Assembly: GCF_001625655.1 (NCBI RefSeq)
Contig: NZ_AUYB01000078.1
Coordinates: forward strand, 1-64,000
Origin: Pseudoalteromonas luteoviolacea DSM 6061
Lineage (GTDB): Bacteria > Pseudomonadota > Gammaproteobacteria > Enterobacterales > Alteromonadaceae
Direction of reading: 5' to 3'
DNA: 64,000 bases
The notes below the pieces were generated by a model that was given only the letters and a program-made list of their open reading frames with translations, had not been told where the DNA came from and did no database searches. The first letter of the stretch is position 1. Every line of letters starts with the position of its first letter. Both the position numbers and the translations under genes were made by a program. Positions 54,780 to 63,148 of the stretch are shown piece after piece.

Positions 54780-56435
54780 CTACTTTTTCTTCCACTTAGC
54801 GTTGTCTGGAATAGATTTAGGAGGAACTTTTACTTGGATAAGCGAAGGTGTCTCGGCGTTTTCTAGAGCGCCTAGGATGGCCTCATTGAGTTCTTCATAA
54901 GTGTTAACCTGCCAACCCTTGCAGCCAAACACATCGGCAAGCTTGCAGTAATCCCATTGATGCAGAATACATGAGTCAAAGAATGGCTGATCACTGGAAA
55001 ATATCTCGGCATCATATAACCATTGCTCAACACCATAAACGCCATTATCCATGACAAAAATGATAGGATTCAAGCCAAATCGAGTTTGTGTGGAGAGGCA
55101 TTGGGGCGTCATTTGGAAGCCACCATCTCCTGTGAATATGAACACACGTTGGTGGTCTTGTTTGGCTAAACTCATACCTGTTGCCGCAGGTCCAATATAG
55201 CCAATAGATGAATAGGTTGGTTGGGCAACAAAGCCCCTTGGGGTGCCGACTTTTAGCAGTAAGCTGCCAAAGAAATTAAGGCTGGCATCACTCCCAATTA
55301 AAACATTGTCCCCGATGTATTCTTTGCTTTGAATAAAGTCATAGAAACCTTGATAAGAGATATTGCCTGAAAAACTTTGGGGCTGCGCTTGTGTAGATTC
55401 AGGAATTGCACATGGAGGTGCGCAAGTAATGCTTTGATTGGTCAATTCATCTATGAAATTACCCAGTGGTACTTGAGGCACAAAATAAGTGCCCAATTTT
55501 ACTGTGTCCCAAGCTATCAGTGCCGTTTTGTCATAATCGACACTTTGACCAAGCGTATTGATGTCCGAAAGCCAAACGCCTAAACCAAGAATAAAGTCAG
55601 ACTCTTTGACCAAGGTTTGGGTAACATCTGAAGAAGCCTGACCGTCAAATACACCAGCAAATAGCGGATCATTCTCGGAAAACACCGCTTTACTGATGAG
55701 TTCAGTGACATAGGGTAAATTTAGCTTTCTGATTAGAGCATTAGCCTGTTCATGCAAACCCATGCGATCTACCTCGGCGCCGAGCCAAATGATAGGGCGC
55801 TCTGCCTTCTCGAGAGTTTGCTTAATTGTTTCAATGGATTGTGTGAGGCCTTCATCAGAGGGGATGGCTTTTAATGGCTCTAATTTGCCAATCGGAGGGG
55901 AGCAAGGTTGTTGCACCATATCTTCTAAAAGCTCAATATACGCAGGGCGCTTTTGTGAAATACACTGTGTCAAAGCGTAATCAATCAACTGAGGTGCAAG
56001 TTCAGGTGCATCTAACTTAACTGCTGCGGCAGTGATGTTTTTATAGATGTTTAAGTCGGTTTCACCATCGATCATATGGTGATATATAAACCCTGTTTGC
56101 TGCGCGGTTAAGCGCTTTTTGATACTTGGCGCCCCGTTGATTACGACGACAGGTACTCTTTCAGCATATGATGCAGCAACTGCATTTACAGCACTGAGTG
56201 TGCCTGCTGAGTATGTAAAGCACATTGCTCCAATGCCATTGAGTCTTGCATAGCCATCAGTGGCGTACCCGGCATTTAATTCATTCACTTCTTCAACTAA
56301 CTCAATACTGCTTGGCTCAATATGCTTGTTGATCCACTCTATGGTGTAATCTCCAGCGATTGAGAAAAGGTGTTTTAGGCCAAGTTGCTCTAATCTTTCG
56401 GTGAGGTATTGTCCTACGGTATATTGTGTATCCAT
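54780..56435 (-). CDS. ThDP-dependent 2-oxo acid decarboxylase (pyruvate/indolepyruvate decarboxylase family)
   Basis: A 551-residue enzyme of the Pdc/IpdC/KdcA family. It has the catalytic Glu near residue 50 (NELNAGYATDGYAR), YSAGTLSAVNAVAASYAE, the HH pair (FIYHHMIDGE) typical of decarboxylases, and the ThDP/Mg site GDGGFQMTPQ...DNGVYG. It converts a 2-oxo acid to an aldehyde and CO2; the substrate could be pyruvate, branched-chain or aromatic oxo acids. GGTGG precedes the start. It lies 31 bases downstream of the metallo-hydrolase gene and is probably co-transcribed with it. Confidence 0.9.
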   Translation of the reverse strand: MDTQYTVGQYLTERLEQLGLKHLFSIAGDYTIEWINKHIEPSSIELVEEVNELNAGYATDGYARLNGIGAMCFTYSAGTLSAVNAVAASYAERVPVVVINGAPSIKKRLTAQQTGFIYHHMIDGETDLNIYKNITAAAVKLDAPELAPQLIDYALTQCISQKRPAYIELLEDMVQQPCSPPIGKLEPLKAIPSDEGLTQSIETIKQTLEKAERPIIWLGAEVDRMGLHEQANALIRKLNLPYVTELISKAVFSENDPLFAGVFDGQASSDVTQTLVKESDFILGLGVWLSDINTLGQSVDYDKTALIAWDTVKLGTYFVPQVPLGNFIDELTNQSITCAPPCAIPESTQAQPQSFSGNISYQGFYDFIQSKEYIGDNVLIGSDASLNFFGSLLLKVGTPRGFVAQPTYSSIGYIGPAATGMSLAKQDHQRVFIFTGDGGFQMTPQCLSTQTRFGLNPIIFVMDNGVYGVEQWLYDAEIFSSDQPFFDSCILHQWDYCKLADVFGCKGWQVNTYEELNEAILGALENAETPSLIQVKVPPKSIPDNAKWKKK

Positions 56436-56466
56436 GCTGATCCACCTATGTAATTAACCAAAATTA

Positions 56467-57297
56467 TTAATATTCGCTCGCGCCATCAAACAGTCTTGGC
56501 AGGTAAATATCGAAAATCGCCGGGCACTGGCGTGTAGGGAATTTTTGCAGCATAAATTGCTTGAACTCTTGGTTTTTTAAGCCATCATCTATTGCTTGTT
56601 TTGCTGCAATTAAATACTTCAAGTTCTCTGTGACTTCTTTTTTGTCTGCAGGGGCGCCGTGGCCAGGTAAGAAAACCTCGTAATCTGATGTGAGCATATC
56701 TTCAAATTGCTCCATCCAGTGGTCTAAATATTTAGTTAGATATAAATGTGTGCCGCTATAAATTAAGTCTTGTGCGATAAAAACCCCAAACTCTGGCAGT
56801 TTAAGCGTGATACCGTAGTCGATTTCTGTATCTATAACACGCTCAATTACATATTGAACACCATCAATAAACTCAACACCAGGACTGACGGCATGTTGCG
56901 GGATCACGACTTTATCTGGAGCAAGATCGCCAAGTTTGCCCATGTGGTCTTCTCGCGATGCTTCACCATGTTCTTTCAGAAACTCAATCGTTTCAGGTAA
57001 GGTATAGATCTCAACATCCGAAAATGCATCACCCAAGCCAAACCAATGATCAGGGTGTCTATGAGAAAGATATAGTCTTGCAATGGGCTTTTTCAAGCTG
57101 TCTGCATATGCTCTAAACTTTTGAGCATAGGGCTTTAAAAATTGCCCATCTATGAGGACAAGTTCATTTTTACTCTCAATAATGTGTGTTGCATTGGCAA
57201 TATTATCTCCCTCGTAAGAAGAAATAAAAGTATGTATGTGAACATCGCCTACATGCTTTACAACTATTTTGATGGGGTTGGTGATCGGTATATTCAT
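56467..57297 (-). CDS. Metallo-beta-lactamase-fold hydrolase
   Basis: A 276-residue MBL-fold protein. The metal motif SHRHPDHWFG (HxHxDH) and a later VFLPGHGAPADKKE (His ligand) are present. No signal peptide, so it is cytoplasmic. Substrates in this broad family include thioesters, lactones and glutathione adducts. The pairing with the decarboxylase suggests a shared catabolic or detoxification step, for example on the aldehyde or a thioester product, but this is inference. The ribosome binding site is weak. Confidence 0.88.
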   Translation of the reverse strand: MNIPITNPIKIVVKHVGDVHIHTFISSYEGDNIANATHIIESKNELVLIDGQFLKPYAQKFRAYADSLKKPIARLYLSHRHPDHWFGLGDAFSDVEIYTLPETIEFLKEHGEASREDHMGKLGDLAPDKVVIPQHAVSPGVEFIDGVQYVIERVIDTEIDYGITLKLPEFGVFIAQDLIYSGTHLYLTKYLDHWMEQFEDMLTSDYEVFLPGHGAPADKKEVTENLKYLIAAKQAIDDGLKNQEFKQFMLQKFPTRQCPAIFDIYLPRLFDGASEY

Positions 57298-57624
57298 ATC
57301 GTTTACTCATCAATTGCTTGTGGTGGGAACCATCCAAAAGCGCAATAACTGTTCGACCAAAATGTGTTGGTTTGTCTTGCTGGAATTCAATGGATTAAAT
57401 AGTGCTTTATGAGCGGAACAAGCGAATCTAAAGTGAGCAGGCTGCTCAACTTTAAAATACGATCCTCGGTGAAACTGACCGCACAATGTTACATCCATAT
57501 AACGCTCCATCTCGCTTTGTAGCTCGAAAGGAAATCAACCTATTTGTTAGGCCTGACAACGATTAGCTTTGGCTCTTGGACAAGAAAAATATCGGGGCCT
57601 CACTTTTTGGTGAGGCCGACTTGT
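57298..57624. other. Gene-poor interval
   Basis: These 327 bases hold the promoter region of the metallo-hydrolase operon. A possible 62-residue minus-strand frame (57310-57498, with GGAG before its ATG) is rich in His, Cys and Phe and has no recognisable family, so I do not call it a gene. A GGCCTCAC...GTGAGGCC hairpin (57596-57616) just after the GH15 stop is likely that gene's terminator. Confidence 0.5.
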
Positions 57625-59061
57625 TTAAATCTTCAATGCGTTGCGAAAATCAATTGCAATGGCAACTGAGACATAACTCCAAGTTAAGTCATTGGCGCTT
57701 GTCATAAATCCATCGTAACGACTAAACTGCTCGGCAAGAGATACTTTTTCACCGGCGTGAATTTGTATACGACGTAAGTAGGCATCGCCAAGTGCTTTGA
57801 GACCTTGCACAATGGCTTTAAAAGTCTTAGTTCGATGACTAAAACACTCACCAATTTCAACAGTGATCTGTGGATCTTCAAATGACAAAGCCAATGTGAG
57901 TTGATTGATGTTGTATTGGTTTATCTCAATGCTTTTTTGCTCTGTGAACAGCGCCGCGGCTTTGTAGCAAACACTACTCAATGATGCAGTACATAAAAAC
58001 CAAGGGTTACCCTGACTAAGAGGGGCACTGCCAGCGTATTTGTCTTCTGGGTATCGGCCAATTCCCGGTGCGATAGGCTCACCAGATGTGGTTTCTTCTA
58101 TGGCATTTATTGGGTAGAGTGGGTCAAAAGCTTGATGCAAAGCGTAAGCCGTTGCGAGTACCTTGTCTTCATGAGGGTTTAAAAAAGGATGATCCTCAGA
58201 CAGGGCCTGGCAAATGCCAAGCGTTGTGGCCACATCTAAGTTTGATGCTTTGTAATCTAGGCCTCCAACTCGGTTGATTGTCGACACCAAATAGCCTTTT
58301 TCTTCATCCCAGAACTCGGCCATAGCTTTTTCGATGTTGGTTGCCTGCAAGTTATAGTAATCTGCTGCACCTATGTCGCTCAATTTAGTCGCCAAGTCTG
58401 CGCCTTCACGCAGCGCTGTGCGTTGCAACATTCGAGTGTAAAAATGTGTGCCATCCACTTCTTCCCAAAGGTCGAAACAGGGCTCTTGCCAGTGATTGGC
58501 AACAAAGTCTAAGTCGGCTTTAATCATGCTAAATGAGGGCTCTTTTCCATCATAAAGCGTACTCGTTACGTAGTCTTTCTCGCCATTGGCAAGCAGGATA
58601 TTTGCCCAGCGAGTAATCGTGAGCGCTCGCTGCGCTGGGCCATCATTTTGTGGGCGTCCCCATGGACCATTAAATGCTTGTCCTGTAACGTAAAATTTAG
58701 GCTCTCCAAGGCTATTGCTAACTGTTGGCGTTGTTTGATTGATTTTGGAAAACTCAACATAATCAATCATCATGTCGTAGTATTTATCTTTAAAATTGCG
58801 ACGATCCAAGCCATTAAGCTTAGCTATTTCGCTCATTGTACGGGCTGCATCTCTTACCCAATGATAGTAATAATTTGGATTTGAGCGTGATGGTGAAGCT
58901 AGTACTGCGCCGCGCTCTCCGTCTTCAGGAGAAATGTTGGCGACCATTTTGTCTAGTACATGCTTTCTAGCTGTTTCGGTCCACTTGTCTAGCGGGTCTG
59001 CGGCAATCGATGTCGCATAGGTGTCATCTGTATTCAGTACTGCGTTAGTTTGAGTTGTCAT
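57625..59061 (-). CDS. Glycoside hydrolase family 15 glucoamylase-like protein
   Basis: A 478-residue (alpha/alpha)6-barrel enzyme. It follows fungal-type GH15: ASPSRSNPNYYYHWVRDAA near residue 55-75, LGEPKFYVTGQAFNGPWGRPQNDGPAQRA, the general acid Glu in DLWEEVDGTHFYTR, and the base Glu in AEQFSRYDGFMTSANDLTWSY. It should release glucose from alpha-glucans or a related disaccharide. There is no signal peptide and no starch-binding domain, so it acts inside the cell. GGAA precedes the ATG. It is divergent from the GMC dehydrogenase operon. Confidence 0.9.
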   Translation of the reverse strand: MTTQTNAVLNTDDTYATSIAADPLDKWTETARKHVLDKMVANISPEDGERGAVLASPSRSNPNYYYHWVRDAARTMSEIAKLNGLDRRNFKDKYYDMMIDYVEFSKINQTTPTVSNSLGEPKFYVTGQAFNGPWGRPQNDGPAQRALTITRWANILLANGEKDYVTSTLYDGKEPSFSMIKADLDFVANHWQEPCFDLWEEVDGTHFYTRMLQRTALREGADLATKLSDIGAADYYNLQATNIEKAMAEFWDEEKGYLVSTINRVGGLDYKASNLDVATTLGICQALSEDHPFLNPHEDKVLATAYALHQAFDPLYPINAIEETTSGEPIAPGIGRYPEDKYAGSAPLSQGNPWFLCTASLSSVCYKAAALFTEQKSIEINQYNINQLTLALSFEDPQITVEIGECFSHRTKTFKAIVQGLKALGDAYLRRIQIHAGEKVSLAEQFSRYDGFMTSANDLTWSYVSVAIAIDFRNALKI

Positions 59062-59531
59062 AAGTTTTCCAAGAGTAAATCAGGTTGAAATTCTCGGAAT
59101 GTCTGTGTGAGAAGCCAAACATACAACCATTTTTTGAACGCACTCAATGTCTCACATTGGCAATCCGTTGTATCGCGCAACAGCGCACCAGAAAGTATAT
59201 ACACAAAAAGTAGCTCCACATGGGGATATTTAAGTTTTTTTAACAAGTGGTTAATTTGTGAGGAAAAGTATTTCTCTACTTCATTTTGAAATTGAGCCGA
59301 ATAATGATTTTTTATTAAAGTTGAATTTTTGCACTATTTTAAGCATTTTTGGAACAATTTTACTGAATTTAGAGACGGGTTTATGTTTCTTTGAGAATTA
59401 AATACGGCTGACTTTAGTTTTTTATTTGCGTTTTAAATTATCTGCTACACTGAATTTTAGCTTGAATGTTAATGCTATTGTTAATGCTATTGTTAATGCT
59501 ATTGTTAATGGATTACAGCGGGAAGACTTGT
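59062..59531. other. Divergent intergenic region with A+T-rich promoter sequence
   Basis: The 470 bases between the GH15 gene and the GMC operon are A+T-rich and carry the divergent promoters. Apart from the 12-base tandem repeat near its right end, I see no gene or clear operator. Confidence 0.6.
59467..59510. repeat. 12-base tandem repeat upstream of the GMC gene
   Basis: TGTTAATGCTAT occurs three times in a row, plus eight bases of a fourth copy. It ends 21 bases before the chosen start of the GMC gene. Each copy carries an ATG in frame with that gene, so the repeat would code for a Met/Leu-rich tract if translation began there. A unit of 12 changes length without changing frame. Confidence 0.95.
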
Positions 59532-61457
59532 ATGAGTGAAGCAAATTCAACAATGAAACAAGTAACGCCTGACACAGCAGTTCAAAATTCGGCCAATGGG
59601 AAGTATGACGCCGTAATCATTGGGTCAGGGATCAGTGGGGCAATCACTGCCAAAGAGCTCACAGCCAAAGGCTTCAATGTATTGATGCTTGAGGCCGCAC
59701 CAGCTAAAGATATGACATACAAAGGGTTTAGATCTTACCTTAACACCTATTATGCAAATGCATCTAAAGACAACAATTCTCCGTACCCTGAAAACCCTAA
59801 TGCGCGGATGCCTCGCTCAACAGATGTGAGTAAGCTTAAGCCCGGGGTTGCCGATGCCAAAGGATACATGGTGCAAAATGGACCGTTGGCCTTGGATAGC
59901 ACCTATACACGGGTTACAGGTGGCACAACCATGCATTGGGAAGCCAAAATTTTACGCATGTTACCCGATGATTTCTCCATAAAAAGCAATTATGGCGTGG
60001 GACTTGATTGGCCAATAAGTTATGAAGATCTCATGCCTTACTATCAGATGGCAGAGCGTGAAATTGGGGTATCAGCGAATGTTGAAGAGCAAGGTTTTTA
60101 TGGCATTAAATATGAACCTGGCTATGTTTATCCGATGCATGGGCTGCCTCCATCATATCTAGACAAACTCGTTGCTCAGGGGATCGATGGGGCTGAGTTT
60201 GAGTTAGCGGATGAAATTCATACCGTAAAAGTCAGGCCTTTTCCGCAAGGCCGAAATGGCATTCCAAATGAACGTTACAATGATGGACAAGGCTTTAAAC
60301 CAGTGGGTGCCTTAAGTACTTATCAAGTTGAGCAAGGTGGCCGTTGCCAAGGAAACAACAATTGTGTGCCGATTTGTCCTGTGCAAGCAAAGTATGACGC
60401 GAGAAAAACGCTCGTGGTAGCCGCTAAAACAGGAAGGCTGGACTTTTTACCTCAAGCAGTCGCGAGTAAAGTGGTGGTCAATAACCTTGATAACAGCATC
60501 AAACATATTGAGTTTAAACATTACTCTTCACCCAATTCAACCGAGCACACGGTTCATCAAGTACAAGGTAAAAAGTTTATTCTAGCGACCAACGCAATTG
60601 AAAATGCACGTTTGATGCTGGCCTCAAATTTGCCAAGTTCCAGTGGACTAATGGGAAAAAACTTGATGGACCATACGTACTTGCTTGCGTGGGGATTATT
60701 ACCTCAGGCTGCTGGTACAATGCGTGGCACCAAATGTACCTCCGGTATTGCCGACTTTAGATATGGCGCTAGCCGCAAAACACAAGCACCGTTTGGGGTG
60801 GATATCCACAACGATGGCTGGGGTTGGGCAACAGGCTCACCTTTTTCTGATATCGAAACCTTGGTGGATGAGGAAAATAAATTTGGTCGTGAGCTACGCC
60901 AAAGTGTTGTAGATAGAATTTCTAATCAGCTGCTATTTGCCTTTATGGTAGAGCAGCCAGCGCAAGAAAGTAATTGCGTGACGGTAGATAACGAGTACCT
61001 AGACGCCTTAGGTAATCAGCGTCCCATTATTAATTATCAGTTATCTGACTACTCAAAAGCAGGCATTGCGTATTCTAGGCATACATCCAAAGTGTTTTTT
61101 CAGAGGTTGGGAGTGCAAGACTATTCCAAATACTCTCCTTTAGACTACGGATACTTTAATCACGATGGAGAAGACTACTACTTCAGAGGCGGAAACCATT
61201 TCTCTGGGACTCATATCATGGGTACTAGTGCTTTAAATTCTGTTGTTGATGAAAACCAAAAGTCATGGGACCACAACAATTTATACTTAGTAGGCTCAGG
61301 TAGTATGCCAAGTATTGGCACTTCAAATACTACCCTCACTTTGGCGGCGCTGTGCTACAAAACGAGCGAGTATATCATCGAAGAATTAAGCAGTTACTCT
61401 GTTGGTGTTGTCATGGACAGCGACTATAAAATGGCAAAAGGAGCTGAAAATGAGTGA
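59532..61457 (+). CDS. GMC-family FAD-dependent sugar/alcohol dehydrogenase
   Basis: A 641-residue flavoprotein. The FAD loop is YDAVIIGSGISGAITAKELTAKGFNVLMLEA, then a GGTTMHWEAK region (GMC signature), a CQGNNNCVPICPVQAKYDA cysteine segment as in gluconate-type dehydrogenases, and the C-terminal active-site HFSGTHIMGTSALNSVVDEN with SGSMPSIGTSNTTLTLAALCYKTSEYI. It oxidises an alcohol group of a sugar or polyol. The start at 59532 has GGAAGA upstream; an earlier ATG in the repeat is possible. It lacks an export signal. It overlaps the next gene by eight bases. Confidence 0.88.
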   Translation: MSEANSTMKQVTPDTAVQNSANGKYDAVIIGSGISGAITAKELTAKGFNVLMLEAAPAKDMTYKGFRSYLNTYYANASKDNNSPYPENPNARMPRSTDVSKLKPGVADAKGYMVQNGPLALDSTYTRVTGGTTMHWEAKILRMLPDDFSIKSNYGVGLDWPISYEDLMPYYQMAEREIGVSANVEEQGFYGIKYEPGYVYPMHGLPPSYLDKLVAQGIDGAEFELADEIHTVKVRPFPQGRNGIPNERYNDGQGFKPVGALSTYQVEQGGRCQGNNNCVPICPVQAKYDARKTLVVAAKTGRLDFLPQAVASKVVVNNLDNSIKHIEFKHYSSPNSTEHTVHQVQGKKFILATNAIENARLMLASNLPSSSGLMGKNLMDHTYLLAWGLLPQAAGTMRGTKCTSGIADFRYGASRKTQAPFGVDIHNDGWGWATGSPFSDIETLVDEENKFGRELRQSVVDRISNQLLFAFMVEQPAQESNCVTVDNEYLDALGNQRPIINYQLSDYSKAGIAYSRHTSKVFFQRLGVQDYSKYSPLDYGYFNHDGEDYYFRGGNHFSGTHIMGTSALNSVVDENQKSWDHNNLYLVGSGSMPSIGTSNTTLTLAALCYKTSEYIIEELSSYSVGVVMDSDYKMAKGAENE

Positions 61458-62583
61458 CCGCATTATCAATAATATTGACGATTTACACGATATGTTAGAC
61501 GCGGCAATTCAACTGGAGCATGCGACGATCCCGCCATACCTTACTGCGTTATACAGCATACATCCAGAAACAAACATAGAAGCTACGGCGACCATACGCG
61601 CCGTATTGGTCGAAGAAATGCTACATATGACCTTGTCGGCTAATGTGTTGAATGCGGTTGGAAAAAGTCCAGAATTAACGGCTCCAGGGTTTGTTCCTGA
61701 ATTTCCAACGCGACTGCCAGATGGAGAAACTGATTTTTCAGTGTCTATCGATAAATTTTCTCCTGAAACCTTAGAAACGTTTTTAAAAATAGAGCGACCT
61801 TCTAAAACACAGGGTGATTCTAATCATTTAGGGCCTAAAGGGTGTTTAGCTCGGACTAATCTCAGTGCTTTTCAGCTACGAGCTGTTAGACCTAAAAGCG
61901 CGCCGGAATACAGTTTTTATAGTATCGGAGATTTTTATGAAGCCATAAAAAGTGGCATCGAGTACTTGGAAGAGCTGGCTAACAAAGAAGGCGAAACGAT
62001 ATTTACAGGAAATCCTAGTTTGCAGGTTTCAAGTAAATATTATTACTCTGGAGGAGGCCATGTTATTGAAGTATATGACAAAGAAACAGCACTTCAAGCG
62101 CTTTCGCTGATAATTGAACAAGGTGAAGGGCATGGACATAAGATTTTTGACTCAGAGGGTGAAATTTCGCATTACTATCGATTTGAGCAGTTAAAACACC
62201 GTCAATTTTATCGACTGGGCGATGAGCCAGGGCAGCCCTCCGGAGAGAAGTTTGAGGTGGATTTTGACAAGGTTTATCCCATAAAGCCTAACCCTAAAAT
62301 GGCCGATTACCCCAAAGGTTCACAGGTGTTTGCGGCTGCTAGTGCATTTAATCATAACTATCAGCAGTTTCTATCAACAGTTAATAAAGCATTTAGAGGT
62401 GAGCAGGATCTTTTACTGGGTGCTGTTTGTGGCATGTTTAGGCTAAAAGATCACGCAAGCCAACTGATCCGTAACCCCATTCCTGATGACCCCACCTATC
62501 ATGGGGGGCCGACCTTTGAAATGTCCTATGAAGAAGCTTCGCATATCAGTAGAGAACAGTGTATTTCGGAGACTGCAAAATGA
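61450..62583 (+). CDS. Ferritin-like domain protein (iminophenylpyruvate dimer synthase-like)
   Basis: A 377-residue protein with an N-terminal ferritin-like four-helix domain of the PF12902 type seen in VioB/RebD-related proteins. The residues AIQLEHATIPPYLTALYSI and VLVEEMLHMTLSANVLNAVG supply the carboxylate and His ligands of a possible di-iron site. The rest is uncharacterised and ends near QFLSTVNKAFRGEQD. It is unlikely to be a tryptophan-dimerising enzyme here, given its sugar-dehydrogenase neighbours. The start overlaps the GMC stop (ATGAGTGA) and its stop overlaps the next start (ATGA), a strong sign of coupled translation. Confidence 0.85.
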   Translation: MSDRIINNIDDLHDMLDAAIQLEHATIPPYLTALYSIHPETNIEATATIRAVLVEEMLHMTLSANVLNAVGKSPELTAPGFVPEFPTRLPDGETDFSVSIDKFSPETLETFLKIERPSKTQGDSNHLGPKGCLARTNLSAFQLRAVRPKSAPEYSFYSIGDFYEAIKSGIEYLEELANKEGETIFTGNPSLQVSSKYYYSGGGHVIEVYDKETALQALSLIIEQGEGHGHKIFDSEGEISHYYRFEQLKHRQFYRLGDEPGQPSGEKFEVDFDKVYPIKPNPKMADYPKGSQVFAAASAFNHNYQQFLSTVNKAFRGEQDLLLGAVCGMFRLKDHASQLIRNPIPDDPTYHGGPTFEMSYEEASHISREQCISETAK

Positions 62584-63092
62584 CCAATCAAGCTTATCAA
62601 ATCCAACAGTTTATTGAGTTATCAGGCGCACTGACCGACTTTAATGCCTTTACTCTCAATGGTACTGGGCAAGTACAGAATTACTACGATACGTTAAACC
62701 GAATAGTCGGTCGCGTAATGGTTGAAGAGTTACTCTCAAAGTTCTCTGCTATCTATGAGGCCTCTACAGATCATGAAAAATTCAATGAATTACTCCGAAA
62801 ACAGATCATTGGAGATGAAAAGTTTGGGCCTGTAGCACGTAATATTATCAAGCTTTGGTATACGGGCATGTGGTATCAAATGGCTCAATTTTGGCGAGAA
62901 GCATATGGCATGAGTGATGAGGATGTAACTTTTTTTGTCAACTCAGCTTCATACGCTGAAGGACTGCTTTGGCAAGCGATTGACGCGAACCCGTCAGGCG
63001 CAAAGGGCCCTGGGTACGGTTCTTGGAGCTTGCCACCTAACATCAATTTTGACAATTGTTGGCAGTTTAAACCCTTTAACCACACTAGCTAA
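62580..63092 (+). CDS. Dehydrogenase small subunit (FAD-sorbitol dehydrogenase type)
   Basis: A 170-residue protein with the pattern of the sorbitol/gluconate dehydrogenase small subunit (PF12318-like): FIELSGALTDFNAFTLNGTGQVQNYYDTL, ARNIIKLWYTGMWY and a C-terminal SGAKGPGYGSWSLPP. In the known complexes it supports or exports the FAD subunit and carries a Tat signal; here no Tat signal is present. With the GMC protein it probably forms a dehydrogenase. The four-base overlap with the preceding gene fixes the start. Confidence 0.8.
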   Translation: MTNQAYQIQQFIELSGALTDFNAFTLNGTGQVQNYYDTLNRIVGRVMVEELLSKFSAIYEASTDHEKFNELLRKQIIGDEKFGPVARNIIKLWYTGMWYQMAQFWREAYGMSDEDVTFFVNSASYAEGLLWQAIDANPSGAKGPGYGSWSLPPNINFDNCWQFKPFNHTS

Positions 63093-63148
63093 TAGGAGTT
63101 AGGTAGTTTTGGCTAGCTAAACACACTACCACCAACAGGGAGTTTAAG

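Noticed and set aside
57310..57510. Possible small minus-strand gene upstream of the metallo-hydrolase
   Set aside because: One internal ATG has GGAG upstream, but the residue composition looks random and no family is apparent; kept only as a remark on the interval.
59466..59531. Met/Leu-rich N-terminal extension of the GMC protein encoded by the tandem repeat
   Set aside because: No ribosome site precedes these ATGs and the extension is not needed for the FAD fold; the ATG at 59532 has GGAAGA.
61450..62583. Violacein or rebeccamycin-type biosynthesis, because of the VioB/RebD-like ferritin domain
   Set aside because: No VioA, VioD, VioE or RebO homologues are present; the neighbours are sugar dehydrogenase subunits.
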